A stretch of 64,000 bases of DNA from Pectobacterium peruviense (GTDB lineage: Bacteria > Pseudomonadota > Gammaproteobacteria > Enterobacterales > Enterobacteriaceae): positions 1-64,000 of the forward strand of contig NZ_LXFV01000018.1 in NCBI RefSeq assembly GCF_002847345.1, written 5' to 3'. Of the stretch, positions 56,986 through 64,000 are shown one piece after another. The notes under the pieces are model-generated. The model was not told where the DNA came from and searched no databases. It worked only from the letters and a program-made list of their open reading frames with translations. Numbering within the stretch: position 1 is the first letter of the stretch; each line of letters starts with the position of its first letter. The position numbers and the translations under genes were made by a program.

Positions 56986-58381
56986 TTTCACCGATAAAGC
57001 CTTTGAAAATGGTTCTAAAGATAATTTTGATATCCAACCAAAGGGACCAACTCTGAATATAGGCAATATCGTAGTGAACCCGTTTTTCCATTTTATCGAG
57101 GGTATCCACTTCGCCGCGATAACCATTAACCTGCGCCAAGCCTGAAATTCCAGGCTTCACTTTATGGCGAATCATGTAATTCTCGACTAGCTGACGATAC
57201 TGCTCGTTATGCACGACGGCATGAGGGCGCGGGCCAATAATCGACATCGTCCCTTGCAATACATTGAAAAATTGCGGTAGTTCATCCAGCGAAGTCCGGC
57301 GTAAAAATGCGCCAAAACGCGTAACACGAGGATCGTTTTTAGTCGCCTGCGTCACGACGCCGGCGTTTTCCATCACGTGCATCGAGCGGAATTTCCACAC
57401 TTTGATTTTATTGCCGCTCAGGCCGTAACGATCCTGCTTGAATAACACCGGCCCCCGTGACGTCAGTTTGATACCAATAGCAATCACCAGCAGCAATGGC
57501 GAAATCATCAGCGTAATAACGCCACCAATCACTAAATCCTCAACACGCTTAATCAGCGAGCCAATACCATCAAACGGCGATCTGAAAATACTGATGGTCT
57601 GAATGTTATTGATGGAGCGAAACTGCGATACGTATGAGCTGTAGGAATAAAGATCGGGAATGATATAGGTATCTACCGTCGTATCGGACATCATCGACAG
57701 AAAATAACGAATGCGTTGTAGCGCAACCATCGGCAGCGCAATATAAATCTCATCCACTCTGCCCGCTTTAGCTTCTTCAACCAGCTTACTCACTTTGCCT
57801 TTAAATTGGCTCTTAAACAGATAGCCACAACGGGCTGGGCTACGATCGTCGTAAAAAGCCAATTCTAACTGCATGTTAGCATATTCTTTAAGCAATGCTT
57901 TTTCCGCCGCTAACCCACCGGGCGTTAATCCCACAATAGCAATTCGGATCCGTTTTTTAGTTGTAAATTTAAACGTAATTAAACGCGTAATATAGAGACT
58001 ACATAGCGAAATAATATACCAGTACAGCGTTGCGGAAAAATATATATTATCGAATTGATGCAATAGACCCAACGAGTACAGCGTACCGGCATAATTCCTG
58101 ACTAACTCCACAAAGATGACCGAAAATAATGCGGAACCCCACAGTCTTCTCTGTCCACCAGGCTGCATATTTTTAAGGCCATGGTGATATAAGCCAGTAT
58201 ATTCCCCAATAAGTAAAAAAGAGGTTGAGAATAGCAGACTAATCATAATGACATCATCGAAATCGCCCATCATAAATAGACTAGCGCTGACTATTAACGT
58301 CAAATTGATTGATAAAAAATCCATCAATTTAATAACAAAAAAATCATTTCCATAGGAAATATTCATCTGATTAGTAGACAC
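56975..58381 (-). CDS. wcaJ: Undecaprenyl-phosphate sugar phosphotransferase (WcaJ-like)
   Basis: A 468-residue initiating enzyme with four N-terminal membrane helices, a CoA-binding-like middle domain (RIAIVGLTPGGLAAEKALLK) and the C-terminal bacterial sugar transferase domain (KVWKFRSMHV, RRTSLDELPQFFNVLQGTMS, KPGISGLAQVNGYRGE). It attaches the first sugar phosphate, probably glucose-1-P, to undecaprenyl phosphate. It is first in the minus-strand EPS operon of twelve genes. Confidence 0.92.
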   Translation of the reverse strand: MSTNQMNISYGNDFFVIKLMDFLSINLTLIVSASLFMMGDFDDVIMISLLFSTSFLLIGEYTGLYHHGLKNMQPGGQRRLWGSALFSVIFVELVRNYAGTLYSLGLLHQFDNIYFSATLYWYIISLCSLYITRLITFKFTTKKRIRIAIVGLTPGGLAAEKALLKEYANMQLELAFYDDRSPARCGYLFKSQFKGKVSKLVEEAKAGRVDEIYIALPMVALQRIRYFLSMMSDTTVDTYIIPDLYSYSSYVSQFRSINNIQTISIFRSPFDGIGSLIKRVEDLVIGGVITLMISPLLLVIAIGIKLTSRGPVLFKQDRYGLSGNKIKVWKFRSMHVMENAGVVTQATKNDPRVTRFGAFLRRTSLDELPQFFNVLQGTMSIIGPRPHAVVHNEQYRQLVENYMIRHKVKPGISGLAQVNGYRGEVDTLDKMEKRVHYDIAYIQSWSLWLDIKIIFRTIFKGFIGENAY

Positions 58382-58933
58382 TTTTTAATCTTAATCCATT
58401 AAGTTTTTATTATTAACGCTGTTCCGTGCCGGATAATATATCACATAAAAAAAATTTAGAATAACAATCAGATCAATCTTAAAGTTTTTTTAGCAAAACA
58501 CACAAACTGCTAGTACACACAACCATAATAATTAACGTAGAAAATATAATTTCTCATATTAGTAATTTCTCTAAATATTTATTTTATTATGATTTAATTT
58601 TAAATATTTGTATTATGTAATTATTCCAATGTAGTAGATAAAGCGTAAATTTTCGCCGTTCAGGCAAGTCTGCTCCTCTGTTTTTTGATTCAATAAGTTG
58701 ACGTAAAGATCTTTTCCGATGCGTTTTGATTTATCCCTTCGTATCGGGGAATTTGTGGGTCAGATTGCGAGTCATCCAGTTCGACGAACGGGAGTGATCC
58801 GTTCGCACCCGAACGTATAAAGATTGCCCTTCACTGACCGATATCTTTATTGTTTTGATGAGAAGCGATGCCCGATACCGGCCCACCGTATTCATCCAAC
58901 GCCTTAAAAAAACTGCCAGAAGGAAGTTCAGGT
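58382..58933. promoter_or_regulatory. Regulatory gap upstream of the EPS operon
   Basis: The 552-base gap separates the divergent EPS operon from the gene at 58934. Positions 58382-58640 are very AT-rich, as expected for a silenced promoter of a surface polysaccharide. I saw no clear RcsAB box or RfaH ops site. The right part contains the palindromes GTTCGACGAAC (58779-58789) and GTTCG-CACC-CGAAC (58801-58814), plus CGAACGG/CCGTTCG arms between them. Confidence 0.4.
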
Positions 58934-59671
58934 ATGATCAACCAGGTTGGAACCCCCTATAGCACCAGCACGCAGGCCGCGGATACCCAGCGCGCGCAGT
59001 CTGCCACTGCGGATAGCGTGATCGTAAATGCCGACAGCCAGACCAAACAAGAGGTGGTGTTTTCCTCTCTGGCGCAGCAATTAAGCGACAGCGCAAATCG
59101 TGCTGATGCCGAGTATGCGGGCCTCAGCAGAAAAGAACTCAGCGATAAAGCCACCATGCTGCTCAAAAAAATCACCGGGCCAGATTATGACGCTAACCGG
59201 GCGATCAGTAACGCTGAAGTGCCCGATTCTTCCGATCCTGAACGTTTGGGCAGGGCAGCAGACGCCACAAAATTTGTTAATGGTTCCGGAAAGAATCCGT
59301 TTGCCGGCCTTTCACGCGATCAGCTTGCTTTAATTACCTATGACGACAGTGGACTCTATACCACCAACGAAAGAAGAGCGGCATGGGAAGAGTCATACGA
59401 TCAAGAATATGCATGGCGCAAAGACGTGGTCGCCAAAGCGATGGCGGAATACAACAGTAGCGGGAAACTGACTGGTTTATTTAGCGAGGTGCTGGACCAC
59501 TATAAGACATTACCAGCTATCGAGCAGGCACAATATCCAGAGAACTATGAAGCGAAATTGCAGAAATGGATTGATCTCGATTACAACTACTTTACCAATA
59601 CCGTAGAAGGTAAAGGATCGCCGGACGATATTCTCTCGCTGCAAGAAAGCCTGGACATATTGCAACAATAG
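58934..59671 (+). CDS. Conserved hypothetical protein
   Basis: A soluble protein of about 245 residues without a signal peptide or membrane segment. A Ser/Thr/Ala/Gln-rich N-terminus (VGTPYSTSTQAADTQRAQSA) precedes a mostly helical charged domain containing NPFAGLSRDQLALITYDDSG and NERRAAWEESYDQEYAWRKD. I do not recognise a function. ATG at 58934 is chosen because AAGGAAG lies 9 bases upstream; ATG at 58868 is also in frame. A disordered polar N-terminus of this kind occurs in secreted effectors, but nothing here proves secretion. Confidence 0.75.
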   Translation: MINQVGTPYSTSTQAADTQRAQSATADSVIVNADSQTKQEVVFSSLAQQLSDSANRADAEYAGLSRKELSDKATMLLKKITGPDYDANRAISNAEVPDSSDPERLGRAADATKFVNGSGKNPFAGLSRDQLALITYDDSGLYTTNERRAAWEESYDQEYAWRKDVVAKAMAEYNSSGKLTGLFSEVLDHYKTLPAIEQAQYPENYEAKLQKWIDLDYNYFTNTVEGKGSPDDILSLQESLDILQQ

Positions 59672-59846
59672 TCTGGACGGTTCGCTGTTGAAGTTTGGTT
59701 ATGTGGAAAAATATGCCGTTGTTGATTAAACCAACGGCATTGCAGCTATATAGCCATAAGATTGATGACATCGCAAAAAATATTCAGGTTTTGAACCCCG
59801 ATAAAAAATGACGCATCGTTACGATAATGACAATGATGAGATGCAA

Positions 59847-60326
59847 TTAGCTCAGTAACGTTACCCAGCCACTGGGGATATCAGTAAAAAACGTGGCTTC
59901 CTGTGTGGCAGTCCGTGTGCCAACAATGACGTACAGACTGAGCGCCGGGTTAACGTTGGTTAAAATGTAGTACGGCTTGCGCCCGTACATTATCCCTTGA
60001 TTTGGCTGCTGCGCGCCCACGCTACCATCGAGGTTGAATTCAAAATACAGGGCATCATCCGGTGCAGTAATTTGATACTTATACTTCCCGTAGGATGCGC
60101 CATCCAGGACACAAGAGGTGGAAACAGAGTCACCTTTTGAGTTACTGATAATATAAGCACCAATATCAGCAAGGCTTTTGAAATTGTTATCTTTAATAAT
60201 TTTCTGAATATACGCTATTGCCTGGACTGGTGTTCTCCCTCGGCACGACTCTATTTGTGGCTGGAACCCGGCTTTCTGAATTTCCCCAATAGCCCGATTA
60301 TCCCCGCGATAATAAATAGATGGCAT
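59847..60326 (-). CDS. Small ADP-ribosyltransferase-like protein
   Basis: A 159-residue protein resembling the cholera/pertussis-toxin group of mono-ADP-ribosyltransferases. The NAD-binding Arg lies in YYRGDNRAIGEIQKAGFQP (Arg 7), the STS motif in SVSTSCV (69-71), and the third region is TATQEATFFTDIP, with Glu 143 at the invariant glutamate. Where R-specific enzymes have a first Glu (ExE), this has Thr (TQE). No signal peptide; GAGGAG precedes the ATG. Target and activity are unknown. It stands alone, without a recognisable B subunit or immunity gene. Confidence 0.65.
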   Translation of the reverse strand: MPSIYYRGDNRAIGEIQKAGFQPQIESCRGRTPVQAIAYIQKIIKDNNFKSLADIGAYIISNSKGDSVSTSCVLDGASYGKYKYQITAPDDALYFEFNLDGSVGAQQPNQGIMYGRKPYYILTNVNPALSLYVIVGTRTATQEATFFTDIPSGWVTLLS

Positions 60327-60573
60327 ATCTTTATCTCCTCATTAAAATGATATTCATCAGACATAAATTTTCGCTATAAACATTTTTAAAAATAACAGCA
60401 GAGATAAAAAAAGAAATCCGCCTTTTGGCGTAGACGATTTATCGTGATGGGTTATTGTTGGCGGGGAAGTGTCTGGATTATCCGTGATGATTTAAACGGT
60501 AAAAGCATAACGACGCTTTCAGCCGTTATGCTCTTCATTCTGTATATAGTTAACCGATCGTCAGTTGTTCAGG
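60327..60573. other. Gap between the ART-like gene and the IS remnants
   Basis: No gene is supported. It contains the ART-like gene's promoter side and a possible hairpin near 60500-60530 (AGCATAACG with CGTTATGCT), followed by the IS903-like terminus. Confidence 0.4.
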
Positions 60574-60591
60574 GGCTTTGTTGAATAAACC
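60574..60591. mobile_element. IS903-like terminal inverted repeat, relic
   Basis: GGCTTTGTTGAATAAACC differs by one base from the 18-base terminal repeat of IS903 as I recall it. Only this end is seen; the IS5-family element begins 7 bases later, so it landed in or next to an older element. Confidence 0.5.
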
Positions 60592-60597
60592 ACCCTA

Positions 60598-61517
60598 GGG
60601 TGTGTCCCTTAACTGTTTTTTGTACAATCTGGGGCATGGTTTAACGACAAAAGTCCTTTAATTTGGCACGCTACGATTTCCCTGATGATGCATGGGCGCT
60701 GATTTCCCCTATGCTGCCACCTGAAAGAGGCTCTTCCAAAGGTGGGCGCCCTTATTTTTCACATAGACACGTCATGAATGGCATCTTCTGGATACTTTGC
60801 TCAGGTGCGCCCTGGAGAGATTTACCCGAGCGCTATGGTCACTGGAAAACGATTTATAATCGTTTTAACCGGTGGTCTAAAATTGGAGTAATGAATAGCA
60901 TTTTCAATAAATTACTCCAGTTCCTCGATGAAAAAGAGTTAGTTGACTGGGATGTTATTGCGCTCGATGGCAGTAATATCCGTGCCCTGAAAGCCGCCGC
61001 AGGAGCGAAAAAAAACATCCCGATGAACTCAACGATCATGGGCTGGGTCGCTCACGCGGCGGCTTTGGCACCAAAATCCATCTGGCAACAGATGGCACAG
61101 GATTACCGTTAAGTTTCGGTCTAAGTGGCGGACAGGCTCACGAAAGTCAATATGCGAAAGCCTTACTCAGTCGGGTCGGTATTATTCGTAAAAGTGGGTG
61201 CCTGAAATCTCGCCCGAAGGCCATACTGGCGGATAAGGGATATTCAAGTGGCGACCTGCGTACGAACTTGAAAATAAAGGGAATAAAAGCAGTAATCCCT
61301 TTCAAGTTGAATGAAAAGGCCAGTCAGGATGGTCGTCGGAAACTCGACTTTCGACTGTACAAAAAACGCAATGTCGTGGAACGTTGCTTTGCGATATTAA
61401 AAGAAAATCGCCGTATTGCTACGCGCTCAGAAAAAACAGCAAGAAACTATCTGAGCATGCTAAAACTGGGTGCGATCAGGTTGTTTTTGAAGCGATTGTT
61501 AAGTTAAGGGACACACC
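60598..61517 (+). mobile_element. IS5-family (IS427-group) insertion sequence
   Basis: About 920 bases bounded by perfect inverted repeats: GGGTGTGTCCCTTAAC at the left and GTTAAGGGACACACCC at the right. TA flanks both ends (60596-60597 and 61518-61519), consistent with a TA-type target duplication. Inside are two overlapping transposase frames. The element appears complete. Confidence 0.88.
60663..61507 (+). CDS. IS5-family transposase, by -1 frameshift
   Basis: A DDE transposase read in two frames. The first (60663-61112) starts MARYDFPDDAWALISPMLPP and contains WDVIALDGSNIRALKAAAGA. At a run of eight A (61008-61015) a -1 shift leads to the second frame, which reads DHGLGRSRGGFGTKIHLATD and ends with RNVVERCFAILKENRRIATR, carrying the remaining acidic residues and the YREK-like motif. 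A-run frameshifting is usual for this group, so the gene is probably active rather than broken. The ATG-like start may be TTG. Confidence 0.87.
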
Positions 61518-61707
61518 CTAATTTTACGATAGGTCTAACGGATAAGTCCCAGGAATACCTCCGTATCAGTCACGTTGTTCGGGGACAGATGTCGGTGAAA
61601 TCGAGAACGAGATGGGCAATCTCGCCGCGCGTGGGGTTTTTGAAAGGGATATGGACGGACTTGGCACGCCTGCTGACGCAGGCATAATCAGGACAACGGA
61701 GCAGGAG

Positions 61708-61776
61708 CGTCCCCAATCGTTTATCGCCAAAGTCGAGAACGGGGAAAAAAGTTTAGACATCGTAGAATTTATCCAT
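61708..61776 (+). pseudogene. Relic of the XRE-family gene
   Basis: These 69 bases match 41253-41321, inside the second xre gene, at about 65 positions. They encode RPQSFIAKVENGEKSLDIVE followed by FIH. The HTH start and the C-terminus are missing; the right break lies directly at the stop codon of the convergent MFS gene. The 190 bases between the IS and this relic contain nothing that I can name. Confidence 0.85.
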
Positions 61777-62973
61777 CTAGTTCGGCACAGCAGAGCCGGA
61801 ATGGCGTCGCCAGAGCACCACAGATATTGCCGTAATGAACAAGGTCAAGATGGTGGAAACAAGCAGCGTGCCCTGTATACCGTACTGCTCCAGCAGCATG
61901 GCATATGCAGACGGGGCCAGCGCCGCGAGGAAAAAACCCGGTGACAGCAGTAAGCCTGTTTTGCGGGCGTACCGCTGCGGATCAAATAGCATAAGAGGAA
62001 GTAGGGCCTTTACGACCGTGAACAAACCGTTCACGGCCCCATAAGCCAGAACAAATAAGACGGTCGCGACCGGGGTAACGTTACCCGCAAGACCGACCAG
62101 AAAGCAGATCGGCAGTAGGATGCCGATAATAAGATTCAGACGTAGCGCGGAGATTCGTGCGCCAGAAATCACGTCCAGCAGGCGGGCTCCCACCTGTCCC
62201 ACGCCCCAGAGCATGCCAGCCAGGGCAGGCATACCATAAGCGGCCAGTATCTGGGGAAAATGCGTGGATACGCCAGTGGAGACAAAACTGAGCAGCGCAA
62301 TCAAGGAGGCATACCACAGGCCGCTAATGAGTGTTTTTCGATTCTCTGCTGTCGCCGGTGCCGGAAAACCAGACCGACCAGCAGCGGGAGGTTTTACCTG
62401 ATGGCCGGCCGGAACAGCGGTCAGAAAAAGCAAACTCACCAGGCCCGCACAGCCATAAACGATAACGGCATGTCGCCAGTCAGTGACGTGCAGCAGGGCA
62501 GCCCCTGCAGGCCAGAAGACGGCTGAGGCGAAACCGCCCAACAGAGTGACCAGAGAGACTGCCCGACGGGCACCTGCACCCGCGGTTTCCACAAGCAGGG
62601 CAAACGCGGCATCATACAGGGCAAGCCGCATGCCAGCTCCCATCAGGATCCAGACGGCAATCCACGCGGCTGTTGAATGGATAAAAGCCATCAGAAAACA
62701 CCCGACGACAATGGCGAGAGTACCCGCCATCATCAATGCTCGTCCGCCAGTACGTGCCATAACGGGCCCGGTCAGCGGTGAAACCAGCCCCATAACAAGC
62801 ATGGCAACAGTCAGGCCGGAAAATATTACAACAGGAGACCAGCCCGTTTCAGCCATGATGGCGGTTCCGAAAACACCCGGCATGTAGAACGTGATCCCCC
62901 AGTTGATAAGCTGCGTCATCCCGGTGCAGAAAACGGTGCGGCCAGTCAGATGCCCGCCTGTCAATCGTTGCAC
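61777..62973 (-). CDS. MFS transporter
   Basis: A 398-residue major facilitator with about 12 membrane helices and a central loop (AGHQVKPPAAGRSGFPAPAT). The substrate is unknown. The start overlaps the acetyltransferase stop by 13 bases, so the two are translationally coupled, suggesting a detoxification pair (modify and export). GC content is higher than in the island to the left. The last codons abut the XRE relic. Confidence 0.85.
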   Translation of the reverse strand: MQRLTGGHLTGRTVFCTGMTQLINWGITFYMPGVFGTAIMAETGWSPVVIFSGLTVAMLVMGLVSPLTGPVMARTGGRALMMAGTLAIVVGCFLMAFIHSTAAWIAVWILMGAGMRLALYDAAFALLVETAGAGARRAVSLVTLLGGFASAVFWPAGAALLHVTDWRHAVIVYGCAGLVSLLFLTAVPAGHQVKPPAAGRSGFPAPATAENRKTLISGLWYASLIALLSFVSTGVSTHFPQILAAYGMPALAGMLWGVGQVGARLLDVISGARISALRLNLIIGILLPICFLVGLAGNVTPVATVLFVLAYGAVNGLFTVVKALLPLMLFDPQRYARKTGLLLSPGFFLAALAPSAYAMLLEQYGIQGTLLVSTILTLFITAISVVLWRRHSGSAVPN

Positions 62974-63488
62974 TCTGGAAGCGTGGTATCACCCTGTCCG
63001 AGCGTACGCTGCAGGATGACCGTATCGAGCCAGCGCCCGTGTTTGAACCCTACGGATGTGAGTGTGCCAGTGATGCTGAAACCCGCGGCACGATGCAGGG
63101 AAAGAGAGGCGGCATTCTCACTGTTACCCACCACGGCTACGAGCTGACGAAAACCACGGGCTTCTGCCCACATGACTGCATGGGACAACAGCCGTTTGCC
63201 GATACCCCGCCCTTGAAACGTGGGGTCAATATATATAGAGTCTTCTAGGGTGAAGCGGTAGGCAAACCGTTCCCGGTAAAAAGACAGGTAGCAGTATCCT
63301 CGGACCTGTCCTTCATCAACCGCTACAAGCCAGGGCAACCCTGCTGTAAGCACTTTTTTCAAGCGGATGGTCATTTCAACCGCATCCGGCGGTTCGGTTT
63401 CAAAAGTGGCGGCGCCATGTAATACGTGGTAAGCATAAATCTGCTGAATCGCAGGAATATGTCGTTCGTCTGCTTCAGTTATTTCCAT
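62961..63488 (-). CDS. Phosphinothricin-type GNAT acetyltransferase
   Basis: A GNAT N-acetyltransferase of about 175 residues. The phosphinothricin-acetyltransferase pattern is clear: HGAATFETEPPD, the acetyl-CoA loop FQGRGIGKRLLSHAVMWAEA and GFKHGRWLDTVILQRTLG. Chromosomal members acetylate phosphinothricin or methionine sulfoximine/sulfone. ATG at 63488 fits AAGGA upstream; an in-frame ATG at 63512 would add 8 residues. It is divergent from a LysR regulator and coupled to an MFS gene. Confidence 0.88.
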   Translation of the reverse strand: MEITEADERHIPAIQQIYAYHVLHGAATFETEPPDAVEMTIRLKKVLTAGLPWLVAVDEGQVRGYCYLSFYRERFAYRFTLEDSIYIDPTFQGRGIGKRLLSHAVMWAEARGFRQLVAVVGNSENAASLSLHRAAGFSITGTLTSVGFKHGRWLDTVILQRTLGQGDTTLPECND

Positions 63489-63586
63489 CGGTATGGTTCC
63501 TTTTACTTTCATAAACAGAGACTAACCCGGATTAATATTTTCAGACAGGCCACGGGGCTTATCAGCGGTATAAGGAAAACTTTGAT

Positions 63587-64000
63587 ATGGCAACCCTGAA
63601 CCTCGCTCACCTTACTACCTTCAGGATGGTCATCAGCCGGGGCAGTTTCTCCGGGGCAGCAGAAGCTCTCGGACTGTCACAGCCAGCCGTCAGCCTGCAG
63701 ATAAGACAGCTGGAACAAGTATTTCAGGCCCGTCTTATTGAGAGAACCAGCCGGGGAATAAGGCCAACGCCTGCTGGAATGACGCTCTCTGAGCACTGTA
63801 TGAAAATTGATGCAGTGGTAAGTGCGGCGATTGAATCGGTGTCCCTGCATTCAGACGATATAACCGGCACCGTCACTGTCGGTACCGGCGCAACGGCCTG
63901 CATTCATCTTCTACCCCCCTTACTGCAACAGTTGCGACAGACGCATCCTCTGTTGAAAGTGGACGTACGCACTGGCAATACTTCAGATATTGTGCGGGGC
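63587..64000 (+). CDS. LysR-family regulator, N-terminal part
   Basis: The first 138 codons of a LysR-type regulator, cut by the window end. The winged helix-turn-helix is MATLNLAHLTTFRMVISRGS, then FSGAAEALGLSQPAVSLQIR, and the effector domain begins at about residue 90 (GTVTVGTGATACIHLLPPLL). AAGGA precedes the ATG. It is divergent from the acetyltransferase-MFS pair, which it probably controls. Confidence 0.9.
   Translation, partial: MATLNLAHLTTFRMVISRGSFSGAAEALGLSQPAVSLQIRQLEQVFQARLIERTSRGIRPTPAGMTLSEHCMKIDAVVSAAIESVSLHSDDITGTVTVGTGATACIHLLPPLLQQLRQTHPLLKVDVRTGNTSDIVRG

Noticed and set aside
59713..59740. ATGCCGTTG/CAACGGCAT hairpin after the gene at 58934
   Set aside because: A stem is present but no T-run follows; termination is uncertain.
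61521..61707. Frames between the IS and the XRE relic as a phage or recombinase gene
   Set aside because: Translations in all frames gave no family that I could recognise and no start signal.

Overview
This window is chromosomal DNA of an enterobacterium of the soft-rot type, most likely Pectobacterium. The basis is gene order and protein similarity recalled from Escherichia coli: recC-ptrA-recB-recD, ppdA-ppdB-ygdB-ppdC, thyA-lgt-ptsP-rppH, mutH-ygdQ-ygdR-tas, yggN-yggL-trmB, mutY-yggX-mltC and speC-tRNA-Phe. No database search was possible, so names rest on recognised sequence and motifs.

Layout. (1) 1-1.5 kb: the 5' end of a talarate/galactarate dehydratase gene, divergent from a LacI-family repressor, with two similar operators between them. 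(2) 1.5-29.4 kb: conserved core for DNA repair (RecBCD, MutH, MutY), pilin-like export, thymidylate and lipoprotein synthesis, the nitrogen PTS, mRNA decapping, tRNA methylation and murein hydrolysis. It includes a DARS2-like cluster of DnaA boxes between rppH and mutH, and an ERIC-like repeat family whose ends supply the last codons of recD and ppdC. (3) 29.5-39.6 kb: metabolic accessory genes. These are a membrane-bound AraC regulator, a secreted esterase-like protein, a module of PEP-hydrolase-like and Tm-1-like proteins opposite a TetR regulator and an unusual SDR protein, then an asparagine permease and ornithine decarboxylase. (4) 40.3-44.7 kb: a small low-GC island beside tRNA-Phe. It holds a Ner-like regulator, two paralogous XRE regulators with matching palindromic operators, an orphan CcdA antitoxin next to a doubly broken ccdB, an IS3-family scrap, and a two-gene unit encoding a small unknown protein and a Cry-like pore-forming protein fused to a jacalin-like lectin domain. 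A second, decayed copy of the Ner-like gene closes it. (5) 44.7-58.4 kb: a twelve-gene minus-strand exopolysaccharide operon (initiating sugar-phosphate transferase, outer-membrane proteins, Wzc/GumC-like co-polymerase, flippase, polymerase, glycosyltransferases, acetyltransferase). (6) 58.9-64 kb: an orphan gene, a small ADP-ribosyltransferase-like protein, an IS5-family element, a third relic of the XRE gene family, and a probably transferred set of MFS transporter, phosphinothricin-type acetyltransferase and LysR regulator (cut by the window end).

How parts work together. The core block is housekeeping. In the island, ner-like and xre sequences recur at 40.5, 41.2, 44.5 and 61.7 kb, so toxin, EPS and effector-like genes appear to sit inside a rearranged ancestral island. 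The most notable loci are the Cry-jacalin unit, the ADP-ribosyltransferase-like gene, the degenerate tyrosine-kinase domain of the EPS co-polymerase, and the decayed ccd locus.
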